The position numbers were made by a program, and so were the translations under genes. From DATMXS01 sp050260275 (GTDB lineage Bacteria; Acidobacteriota; Terriglobia; Bryobacterales; Bryobacteraceae), in the NCBI GenBank assembly GCA_050260275.1, contig JBLNBX010000163.1:1-5063 (forward strand): 5,063 bases of DNA. Reading direction: 5' to 3'. Shown here piece after piece: positions 1 to 4,800 of this stretch. The first letter of the stretch is position 1. Each line of letters starts with the position of its first letter. The notes under the pieces are model-generated. The model had not been told where the DNA came from and made no database searches. It saw nothing but the letters and a program-made list of their open reading frames with translations.

Positions 1-1336
1 GCTGCGCGAGCAGGGCGGATCACGCATCGACCAGCAGCAGGCCGAGCCGCACATTCAGCTTCGCTCGCTGGGGCCGAATCACGTCCACCAAGTTGATTTC
101 AGCTTGGCCGTGAATTGGAAGATCTTTCAGGGCCGGTTAAAGTACGAGCACCTCGTATACAAGAACAAGCTGCCAGAAGCCGGCGTGCCGCGGCTATGGA
201 GACTCATCGTAGTCGATCATGCGACCGGCTGCCTATTTGCCTTTTACGCCGAGTCGACCGGCGAAACTATACAGGCGACGCTCGAAGGGCTCTATCGCGC
301 GTGGACCGAGAAGACATTGCGCGGCAAGAGCATCAAGCACCTGTATCCCTTCCGCGGCGTTCCGCGCATTCTAATGGCAGACCGCGGATCAGCGAACCGC
401 GCGTCGATCACAGTGAGCCTGCTGGAGCGCCTGGGCGTGAAGCTCAACATCTGCGAAGGCGCGCGATCGAAGGGCACGGTAGAGGTCTCCCACAACTTCT
501 GGGAGCAGCACTTCGAGTCGCGGATGCGGCTCGACCCGCCCGAGAGCGTCGAACAGCTCAACGAGTGGGCAGTCGATTTTGCGGCGCGCTACTGCGCCGA
601 GGCAACGCACAGCCGTTATGGCTCGCAGCGATCGCTGATGTGGGCTTGGCATATCAACCGCCGGCCGGAAACGCAGCTCCGCGAACTGCGCTGCGATTTC
701 GAGACGTTCAAGGCAATAGCCGTGAGCGAGCCGCATAAGGCCCTGGTCAATGGAGCGCGGATCATCCGGTTCAAGAACAACCGCTATCGAGTGCCCGAAG
801 AGTTCTTGCCGGGTGAGTACGTCGCCGTGCAATACAGCCCGTTTGAATTTCCCAAGGTCCAGATCCGTGCGTGGGACGTACCCGCGGCGCCGGTCTGGGT
901 GTGTGAACCCGTGGAACTGGATGAATTCGGATTCCCGGCTGATGCCGCTCTGATCGGCCAGGAGTACAAGTCACAGAAGAAGACCCGCACGGCGCGGTTT
1001 ACCGACGAAGCGGCCGAGGCGGCGCACGAGCTGGTGGAACAGCGAGCCATTCGGGCATTCGGATACCACGCCGAGCGGGTCGCTCCTATCGAGCTCAAAC
1101 CGAGCGGAGTCGAGGTCCCGATCGAGCCGGCAGCGGCGGAGCGGTTTACACGGGTCCAGGCGCGCGCCGAAGTGCAGCAGATCATCGGCCGGCCATTCAC
1201 GCCGGCCGAAGCCGAGTACCTTAACGAGATCTTCGGAGGGGAGGTTACCGAGGCGGAGATCTCCGCCGCGGTCACCGCGATTCAGCAGGGCATCACGCCC
1301 CGCGTTCTGGAATTTCCAATTGGAGTTGGCAAATGA
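1..1336 (+). CDS. Mu-like (BcepMu-type) DDE transposase, 5' partial
   Basis: This is the catalytic subunit of replicative transposition. It would bind the phage ends, nick them and join them to target DNA together with the downstream ATPase. The reading frame is open from base 2, so the start lies upstream; a TTG at 104 is only an internal codon. In residues counted from base 2, the retroviral-integrase-like core begins near residue 24 (GPNHVHQVDFS). The likely catalytic triad is D32 (VDFS, nt 95), D127 (MADRGSAN, nt 380) and E161 (KGTVEVSH, nt 482), with 33 residues between the second Asp and the Glu, as in DDE transposases. A beta-barrel-like Mu-transposase C-terminal segment follows at about 247-292 (RFKNNRYRVPEEFLPGEYV). 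The tail is helical and charged, which in MuA is the region that contacts MuB and ClpX; that role is inferred here. The window holds 444 residues, so the N-terminal end-binding domains are missing. The stop overlaps the ATPase start (ATGA). Tn7 TnsB or an IS481/IS21-like enzyme is less likely given the Gam and phage neighbours. Confidence 0.93.
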   Translation, partial: LREQGGSRIDQQQAEPHIQLRSLGPNHVHQVDFSLAVNWKIFQGRLKYEHLVYKNKLPEAGVPRLWRLIVVDHATGCLFAFYAESTGETIQATLEGLYRAWTEKTLRGKSIKHLYPFRGVPRILMADRGSANRASITVSLLERLGVKLNICEGARSKGTVEVSHNFWEQHFESRMRLDPPESVEQLNEWAVDFAARYCAEATHSRYGSQRSLMWAWHINRRPETQLRELRCDFETFKAIAVSEPHKALVNGARIIRFKNNRYRVPEEFLPGEYVAVQYSPFEFPKVQIRAWDVPAAPVWVCEPVELDEFGFPADAALIGQEYKSQKKTRTARFTDEAAEAAHELVEQRAIRAFGYHAERVAPIELKPSGVEVPIEPAAAERFTRVQARAEVQQIIGRPFTPAEAEYLNEIFGGEVTEAEISAAVTAIQQGITPRVLEFPIGVGK

Positions 1337-2481
1337 CGCTCAAACTCGCACTTACGAAGGCCGGCCTGTCGTACCGGAGGCTGGGGCGAACTTTGGGGTT
1401 ATCTACGACGGCGATTGCGAGGATCGTCAACAAAGGCGAGTATCCGCTGCGTATCGGAATGTCCGAGTGCCGGCGGCGCCTGGCAGGCATCCTAGCCAAT
1501 CACGGCATCGACGAAAACGACATCTCCTGGCCGGAGACGAAGAAGCCAATCATAAACGGCGCCCCGGTAGAACATTACGAGGCGCCTCTCATAGCAACGG
1601 AGGAAATCCAACTCATGCAGCTAGACCGCAGTGTGCTGCAACTTTTCGGCCTGCGCACAAATCCGTTCATCAACGACGTTGAGGCGGATGAAGACGTGTT
1701 CCAGTACAAGGGACACGAACAGGTCGCAACCGCAATCACCGATGCCATCGAGCAGCGCGGCTTTCTCGCCGTAGTCGGGGAGAGCGGCGCCGGCAAAACC
1801 ACGATCTGGGACGGCATCGAATCGGAGTACGGGAGGCGCGACGACTGCATCATCTGCGTTCCGCAATTGAAGGAGCGCGAAAAGCTGACTCCCGAGCACC
1901 TCGTACGCGCCATTATTTACGGCCTCCTTGGCGACGATTGCCGTATAGCGAACAACGGAGAAGCTCGCGGCAGGCAGTTGTCTATCGCGCTGCGCGGCCT
2001 TCGGTCCGGCACCGTAGACAAGAAGGCAGTACTGCTCATCGACGATGCACATTTTTGCGGCACGGCCGTGCTCCGGCAACTCAAAACGTTTTACGAACAA
2101 AAGGTCGGGCGCTTTAGGCTGCTGGCCATCATCCTCATCGGACTGCCGCAGCTCAAGCACAAGCTCGCCGCCTTCCCCGAAATCGGCAACCGCATTCGGC
2201 TCGTCGAGGTACCCAAGGTGCCCTTGCAGGAGTACCTGGAATTCAAGCTCCGGCGGGTTGGATCGTCGATCGACAAGCTGTTCGATGCCGGCGGCTGGGA
2301 AGCTTTCGCCGATCGCTTCCGGGCGCCGCGTCGGCCGGCGATGGGCTATCCGCTCATCATCAATGCCGCGTGCATCCAGGCGATGGTGAAGCTCGCCATG
2401 AACGGAGCACAGCCTGGAGAGCGCATCACGCGCGAGATCGTGGACATGCTGCCGGGCGGCGCAGCAAGGAGGGCGGCGTGA
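1333..2481 (+). CDS. MuB-like AAA+ ATPase, transposition target activator
   Basis: This 382-residue protein is the likely partner of the transposase. MuB-type ATPases form ATP-dependent filaments on target DNA, deliver it to the transposase and give target immunity. Residues about 12-38 look like a Cro/repressor-type helix-turn-helix (LSYRRLGRTLGLSTTAIARI), matching the N-terminal DNA-binding domain of MuB. The ATPase domain spans about 105-345. Walker A is GESGAGKTT at 149-157, Walker B is AVLLIDDAH at 232-240 (D237, D238), and a sensor-1-like strand is LAIILIGLPQL at 264-274. R287 or R289 in GNRIRL could be an arginine finger. The segment from 101 (VLQLFGLRTNPF) resembles the ExeA-like ATPases of BcepMu-type phages. 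The start is an ATG in an ATGA overlap with the transposase stop, with GGAG at 1322-1325 seven bases ahead. IstB and TnsC are alternatives, but the HTH plus ExeA-like fold and the phage context favour a MuB role. Confidence 0.92.
   Translation: MTLKLALTKAGLSYRRLGRTLGLSTTAIARIVNKGEYPLRIGMSECRRRLAGILANHGIDENDISWPETKKPIINGAPVEHYEAPLIATEEIQLMQLDRSVLQLFGLRTNPFINDVEADEDVFQYKGHEQVATAITDAIEQRGFLAVVGESGAGKTTIWDGIESEYGRRDDCIICVPQLKEREKLTPEHLVRAIIYGLLGDDCRIANNGEARGRQLSIALRGLRSGTVDKKAVLLIDDAHFCGTAVLRQLKTFYEQKVGRFRLLAIILIGLPQLKHKLAAFPEIGNRIRLVEVPKVPLQEYLEFKLRRVGSSIDKLFDAGGWEAFADRFRAPRRPAMGYPLIINAACIQAMVKLAMNGAQPGERITREIVDMLPGGAARRAA
2466..2473 (+). promoter_or_regulatory. Strong Shine-Dalgarno for the small membrane protein
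   Basis: AAGGAGGG lies inside the end of the ATPase gene, seven bases before the ATG at 2481. It supports translation of the 60-residue ORF and favours its start at 2481. The in-frame GTG at 2478 (GTGA overlap) is a possible alternative, four bases after the site. Confidence 0.65.
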
Positions 2482-2663
2482 TGGTCAACGTGGTGTTGCT
2501 CGCAATGGTGCTGCTGGCGTGCGCGTTTGGTATTGCGGTGTGGCTTTCGCCCAAAGCGCTGCGCTACTACGGCAGCCGGATGGTTGCACGCGCTGCGGCC
2601 CTGGAAGCCGCGCGCGCGATCTACCAGCGCGTCATGATGGCGCGCCTAAAGAGGGTTGTATGA
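2481..2663 (+). CDS. Small single-pass membrane protein, unknown function
   Basis: This ORF encodes 60 residues. Residues 3-22 are a hydrophobic stretch (VNVVLLAMVLLACAFGIAVW) that should form one transmembrane helix or an uncleaved signal anchor. It is followed by a basic helical tail rich in Ala and Arg (about 25-60, with R33, R37, R45, R50, R55, K57, R58) that should stay in the cytoplasm. There is no lipobox or clear cleavage site. The start codon shares its A with the ATPase stop (TGATG) and follows a strong ribosome site; the stop overlaps the next start (ATGA). I do not recognise a family. Transposable phages often carry tiny early membrane proteins with host-takeover, exclusion or killing roles, but nothing in the sequence selects among these. 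The same frame stays open upstream to 2370, but that part overlaps the ATPase and is not needed. Confidence 0.75.
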   Translation: MVNVVLLAMVLLACAFGIAVWLSPKALRYYGSRMVARAAALEAARAIYQRVMMARLKRVV

Positions 2664-2932
2664 CGAAGCGCGAGGCGGTTGCCGTAAACGTCGTGCTCAC
2701 GGCGCTAATCGAACAGAAGCAGGTTCTCGACGCGGTCGGCTTTCGCGCGCCAAAGGAGTCGGCTATTGGACTCGTAACGGAGCATGCCGCCAATCTGGCA
2801 CGGAAGGCACATAGGGTGCTGGGTGCCGGACTTTCCGATGAAGACGTAGAGCGGGCCTGGCGCGGAGAGGTTGTCAAGGCCCAACGGGTAACAAAATCGG
2901 ATTTCAGTGTGCCCACCGGAGGTACTAGATGA
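2660..2932 (+). CDS. Small early phage protein, unknown function (90 aa)
   Basis: The product has 90 residues and no recognised family. It is predicted to be mostly helical: about 3-24 (KREAVAVNVVLTALIEQKQV), about 32-55 (KESAIGLVTEHAANLARKAH) and a charged helix at 59-75 (SDEDVERAWRGEVVKAQ), followed by a polar tail. There is no signal peptide, membrane segment or cysteine. The start is the ATG at 2660 in an ATGA overlap with the membrane protein stop, preceded by GAGGG at 2651-2655. Earlier in-frame starts back to 2519 would overlap the previous gene almost entirely. Its stop overlaps the methyltransferase start (ATGA). Coupling to both neighbours supports it as a real gene of the early operon; its role is unknown. 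Confidence 0.75.
   Translation: MTKREAVAVNVVLTALIEQKQVLDAVGFRAPKESAIGLVTEHAANLARKAHRVLGAGLSDEDVERAWRGEVVKAQRVTKSDFSVPTGGTR
2918..2923 (+). promoter_or_regulatory. Ribosome binding site of the methyltransferase
   Basis: GGAGGT, a near-consensus Shine-Dalgarno, lies five bases before the ATG at 2929 and within the last codons of the 90-residue gene. It fixes the methyltransferase start. Confidence 0.7.
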
Positions 2933-3645
2933 GTACCAAAACCTTCGGCTCCCTCTTTGCGGGATTCGGTGGGCTTGATCGTGGACTGGAACGGGCTGGC
3001 CTGAAATGTCGATGTCAGGTCGAGAACAACGAATACGCCAATCGGGTATTGGCGAAACACTGGCCGAACGTGAAGCGATATGGAGACATTCGAGAACAGC
3101 ACGAACTTGACCCCGTTGACGTTGTTGCCGGGGGCTTCCCATGTACCGACATCTCTGACGCTGGCCTCTGCTCCGGTTTGGCCGGGGCCGCTTCGGGACT
3201 CTGGCGGGAGATGGTGCGAACCGTTCGCATGGTACGACCCAAGCACACGCTCGTGGAGAACGTGGCAGCTATCGCTCATCGAGGGATGGGAGAAGTTCTC
3301 GGGGACGTGGCCGAGTTCGGGCATGATGCGGAATGGGATCGCATACCAGCGATTGCCTTTGGTGCTCGACACATTCGTGACCGAATGTTCATCGTTACAA
3401 CCGCCAGATCGGTGGACAACCCCAACTGCTTCGATCCGGGGCGTTTCCGTGGACAAGCGACAGCGTACAGGCGGTGGACAGAGAACACTCCAATCCGATC
3501 TTGCTTCGATGGGGGAGCGTGGGCCAGAGAACCCGGAGTGGCGAGAGTGGCTTATGGGATTCGACATCGGGTGGACCGACTTATCGGGTTAGGGAACGCT
3601 GTGTTTCCTCCCGTCGCTGAGTGGATAGGGAGAGGTCTTTTATGA
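2929..3645 (+). CDS. Phage C5-cytosine DNA methyltransferase
   Basis: This 238-residue enzyme should transfer a methyl group from S-adenosylmethionine to carbon 5 of cytosine in a short DNA target. Motifs in order: motif I, FAGFGGLDRG (10-19), the SAM-binding loop; E32 in VENN (motif II region); motif IV, GFPC (69-72), with catalytic C72; motif VI, ENV (110-112); motif VIII, GARHIRDR (145-152), where the usual GAPH is GARH; motifs IX-X, RVDRLIGLGN and GNAVFPPVAEWIG (214-234). The target-recognition stretch between motifs VIII and IX is short (about 155-205), so the enzyme is smaller than typical 300-400-residue members. No restriction enzyme gene is in the window, so it looks like an orphan enzyme for anti-restriction or regulation. 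Start and stop both lie in ATGA overlaps, and GC is lower than in the transposase (about 53% on one hand-counted line against 65%), hinting at separate acquisition. A second open frame lies inside it (3080-3592). Confidence 0.93.
   Translation: MSTKTFGSLFAGFGGLDRGLERAGLKCRCQVENNEYANRVLAKHWPNVKRYGDIREQHELDPVDVVAGGFPCTDISDAGLCSGLAGAASGLWREMVRTVRMVRPKHTLVENVAAIAHRGMGEVLGDVAEFGHDAEWDRIPAIAFGARHIRDRMFIVTTARSVDNPNCFDPGRFRGQATAYRRWTENTPIRSCFDGGAWAREPGVARVAYGIRHRVDRLIGLGNAVFPPVAEWIGRGLL
3080..3592 (+). CDS. Candidate overprinted gene in +1 frame of the methyltransferase
   Basis: This is a 170-codon ORF wholly inside the methyltransferase gene, shifted +1. The ATG at 3080 is two codons after a stop (3071), and the ribosome site is weak (GAAG, 3072-3075). 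The predicted protein is soluble and rich in Trp, Ser, Thr and Pro. Its motifs are SWRTWQLSLIEGW (58-70), FSGTWPSSGMMRNGIAYQ (73-90), TTPTA (113-117) and NPEWREWLMGFDIGWTDL (151-168). From memory, these match a recurrent group of phage proteins with SWKT.Q.SL, ETWPRSGMMRNG.AYQ, WPTPTASD and NP.FVEWLMGFP.GWT, often annotated as hypothetical or as methyltransferase-related. Those signatures are exactly what the +1 frame of conserved methyltransferase motifs would spell, so the match may be a shadow of methyltransferase conservation. Translation, possibly by re-initiation or frameshifting, is unproven. An unrelated antisense ORF over the same DNA is also long and open, so openness alone is weak evidence. 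Confidence 0.35.
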   Translation: METFENSTNLTPLTLLPGASHVPTSLTLASAPVWPGPLRDSGGRWCEPFAWYDPSTRSWRTWQLSLIEGWEKFSGTWPSSGMMRNGIAYQRLPLVLDTFVTECSSLQPPDRWTTPTASIRGVSVDKRQRTGGGQRTLQSDLASMGERGPENPEWREWLMGFDIGWTDLSG

Positions 3646-3857
3646 GCACCTGTATTTGCCCTCTACGGTGCGACTGCCAGTCGCCCGACACAAACCCGGC
3701 GCTTGTGTCCGACAACTGCCCGGTTCACAACTTCAGGCCCGATCCGTATCCAGACTGCCCTGCGGAGGTTCACAGGAACGGTGCGGCATGGGATGACTAC
3801 GGATTTCACTGTGCTCCAGCACAGCCAAATCCGAAGAAAGAACAGCATGACAAATGA
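3642..3857 (+). CDS. Small Cys/His-rich protein, putative zinc-binding
   Basis: The product has 71 residues and seven cysteines: C4, C6, C10, C12 (CICPLRCDC), C26, C39 and C57. The central part, CPVHNFRPDPYPDCPAEVH (26-44), offers C26, H29, C39 and H44 as a plausible metal site. I recall similar short phage proteins with a CPVHN..P.P.PDC core, but I know no function for them. The start is the ATG at 3642 in an ATGA overlap with the methyltransferase stop, with GAGGT at 3632-3636 five bases ahead; a GTG seven codons earlier is inferior. The C-terminal tail is Pro/Lys-rich (QPNPKKEQHDK). Its position directly after the methyltransferase suggests co-translation and perhaps a shared role, though nothing in the sequence shows that they interact. 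Confidence 0.78.
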   Translation: MSTCICPLRCDCQSPDTNPALVSDNCPVHNFRPDPYPDCPAEVHRNGAAWDDYGFHCAPAQPNPKKEQHDK

Positions 3858-3951
3858 GCGAAGAACATGCGAAGCAACACAACAAAATCCGAATACCCGG
3901 AAGATGAGGCAAGAGTTGCAGGAAAAGGAGAAAAAAGAACATGTTGCTTAA
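3847..3951 (+). CDS. Possible tiny ORF bridging to gam (34 aa)
   Basis: A 34-codon ORF starts 11 bases before the end of the Cys-rich gene and ends 11 bases inside the Gam-like gene. Its product is very hydrophilic and ends in a Lys/Glu-rich helix (RQELQEKEKKEH). The ribosome site is weak (AAGAAAG ending at 3840). The same DNA also holds two shorter coupled ORFs: a 17-codon one at 3854-3907, in an ATGA overlap with the Cys-rich stop, and a 15-codon one at 3904-3951, in an ATGA overlap with that. One of these may be a coupling or leader peptide that carries ribosomes to gam; none has recognisable homology, and the stretch may simply be an A-rich spacer. Confidence 0.25.
   Translation: MTNERRTCEATQQNPNTRKMRQELQEKEKKEHVA
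3925..3930 (+). promoter_or_regulatory. Ribosome binding site of the Gam-like gene
   Basis: AAGGAG lies ten bases before the ATG at 3941 within an A-rich, probably unstructured leader (GGAAAAGGAGAAAAAAG). It supports independent initiation of the Gam-like gene and the choice of 3941 as its start. Confidence 0.65.
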
Positions 3952-4453
3952 CTGGAATGACTTCAATCTCGCGCTGCGGCAGATCGCGTTGATTGATCTC
4001 AGCATCGCCAAGGCTGCGGCCGAGCGAGATGACGCGATACTCACTGCGACCACCACTTATAACAGCACTACCGCACCGCTGCTCGCGAAGCGCGAGGCGC
4101 TCGCCGAACAGATGGAGCTTTTTTACCGGGCGCACCGGAAGGAGGTCGAGGCCGAAGGGAAGCGCTCGATCGAGCTCGACTTCGGCCGGGCCGGCATGCG
4201 GAAGGGTAATCCGAAGCTCTGTTGCCTGAAGGGATGGAATTGGGAGCGGGTACTGCAGGCGATCAAGAATCGGTTCGCGAAGAAGCCGGATCGCCTGGAG
4301 CAATTCGTGATCACCAAGGAGAGCGTCAACAAAGACGCCGTCAAGTCCGCCGGCCTCAGCGAGGACGAGCTGGCTCAGCTCGGCCTGAAGGTGCGACAGA
4401 AAGACGAGTTTTACTTCGAGACGTTTCCTGAAGCGGTGCAGGAAGCCGCCTGA
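3941..4453 (+). CDS. gam: Mu Gam-like host-nuclease inhibitor, binds DNA ends
   Basis: The 170-residue length is close to that of Mu Gam. Mu Gam is a Ku-related dimer that binds double-stranded DNA ends and blocks RecBCD-type exonucleases, protecting incoming or excised phage DNA. Residues 7-70 are a long helical coiled-coil-like region (NLALRQIALIDLSIAKAAAE, then LLAKREALAEQMELFYRAHR), which matches the helical arm of Gam. A central beta region follows with FGRAGMRKGNPK (about 87-98), matching the usual Gam pattern of a basic hairpin after a SIEL-type strand. Next is a helix, WERVLQAIKNRF (about 106-117), and then VNKDAVKSAG (129-138) before the closing strands (GLKVRQKDEFYFETFPEA). The start at 3941 has a strong ribosome site. 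The gene is separated from the previous one by an 83-base A-rich stretch and from the next by 59 bases with a hairpin. Its place after the MuA/MuB genes matches the early region of Mu-like phages. Confidence 0.92.
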   Translation: MLLNWNDFNLALRQIALIDLSIAKAAAERDDAILTATTTYNSTTAPLLAKREALAEQMELFYRAHRKEVEAEGKRSIELDFGRAGMRKGNPKLCCLKGWNWERVLQAIKNRFAKKPDRLEQFVITKESVNKDAVKSAGLSEDELAQLGLKVRQKDEFYFETFPEAVQEAA

Positions 4454-4476
4454 TGAGCTGGTGAGACTCCAGCGAA

Positions 4477-4508
4477 ACCGGCGGGCCTTCCTTCTCCCTC
4501 CCGCCGGT
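4477..4508 (+). other. GC-rich 9-bp inverted repeat (hairpin) between genes
   Basis: ACCGGCGGG at 4477-4485 is a perfect reverse complement of CCCGCCGGT at 4500-4508. The 14-base loop is all pyrimidine (CCTTCCTTCTCCCT). It fills most of the 59-base gap between the Gam-like stop and the GTG at 4513. No T-run follows on either strand, so it is not a standard intrinsic terminator. It could be an RNA structure affecting translation of the next gene, a processing or stabilising stem, or an operator-like palindrome. The loop resembles the anti-Shine-Dalgarno sequence and could pair with purine-rich ribosome sites, which is speculative. Confidence 0.55.
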
Positions 4509-4512
4509 CGCG

Positions 4513-4800
4513 GTGAAAAACCTCGCAGACAGAGCCGCAGAGATGCGCAGACGGGGGCCGGAGCCACGACCGAAGGTGGTCGTGATCCAGAGTCCCGCAC
4601 CTCCGGTGCCGCAGTTTGTTCTGACCGGGACTGCTCATCCGGAGCACCTTGCCGTGATCAAGGGCTACCTGGAGTGGCTCTGGAGTTTCAGGCGTTGCCG
4701 CGTGTGCGGCGACCTCGGGCCATGTGAAGACCGCGAGCCTGATATTGACATCGGTCGTGCGGAGGGCTGGTTCGACTATCTGAAAGGACTGTCCCGATGA
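4513..4800 (+). CDS. Unknown small protein with three Cys (95 aa)
   Basis: The most likely start is the GTG at 4513, which gives 95 residues; an ATG ten codons later (4543) is the alternative. Neither has a clear ribosome site, and the region just upstream is occupied by a GC hairpin, so translation may depend on coupling or structure. The N-terminus is basic (about 1-21) and is followed by a Pro-rich linker (SPAPPVPQ, 27-34). A helical part, EHLAVIKGYLEWLWSFRR (about 44-61), leads into CRVCGDLGPC (62-71) with C62, C65 and C71, which could form part of a metal site. An acidic stretch and an aromatic C-terminal helix (GWFDYLKGL) end the protein. I do not recognise the family. Its stop overlaps the next start (ATGA), which supports it as a real gene in the same operon. 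Confidence 0.68.
   Translation: MKNLADRAAEMRRRGPEPRPKVVVIQSPAPPVPQFVLTGTAHPEHLAVIKGYLEWLWSFRRCRVCGDLGPCEDREPDIDIGRAEGWFDYLKGLSR

Noticed and set aside
115..738. 207-codon + strand frame inside the transposase
   Set aside because: It is a +2-frame shadow of the DDE core. The product is Arg/Ala/Pro-rich and low in complexity, with no recognisable family features.
1621..2160. 179-codon minus-strand frame inside the MuB-like gene
   Set aside because: It lies opposite the conserved Walker A and B region, has no motifs, and is best explained as a GC-driven shadow.
1..2481. Tn7-like (TnsB/TnsC) or IS21-like (IstA/IstB) transposon
   Set aside because: The transposase and ATPase pair could fit on general architecture, but the HTH-containing ATPase, Gam-like gene, orphan methyltransferase and compact coupled small genes fit a Mu-like phage. 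No transposon end or partner gene such as TnsA or TniQ is visible in the window.
2632..3567. 311-codon open frame on the minus strand across the methyltransferase
   Set aside because: Its protein shows no recognisable motif, it lies opposite three well-supported coupled genes, and long antisense frames are common in GC-rich coding DNA. It serves as a caution that an open frame alone does not prove the +1 ORF at 3080.
4477..4508. Hairpin read as a rho-independent terminator
   Set aside because: No T-tract follows the stem on either strand, and a GTG-initiated gene begins four bases later on the + strand.
3806..4600. 264-codon open frame on the minus strand across gam
   Set aside because: It is antisense to the clear Gam-like gene, has a biased Arg/Leu/Pro/Ser composition typical of a shadow frame, and has no motif or ribosome site that I could identify.
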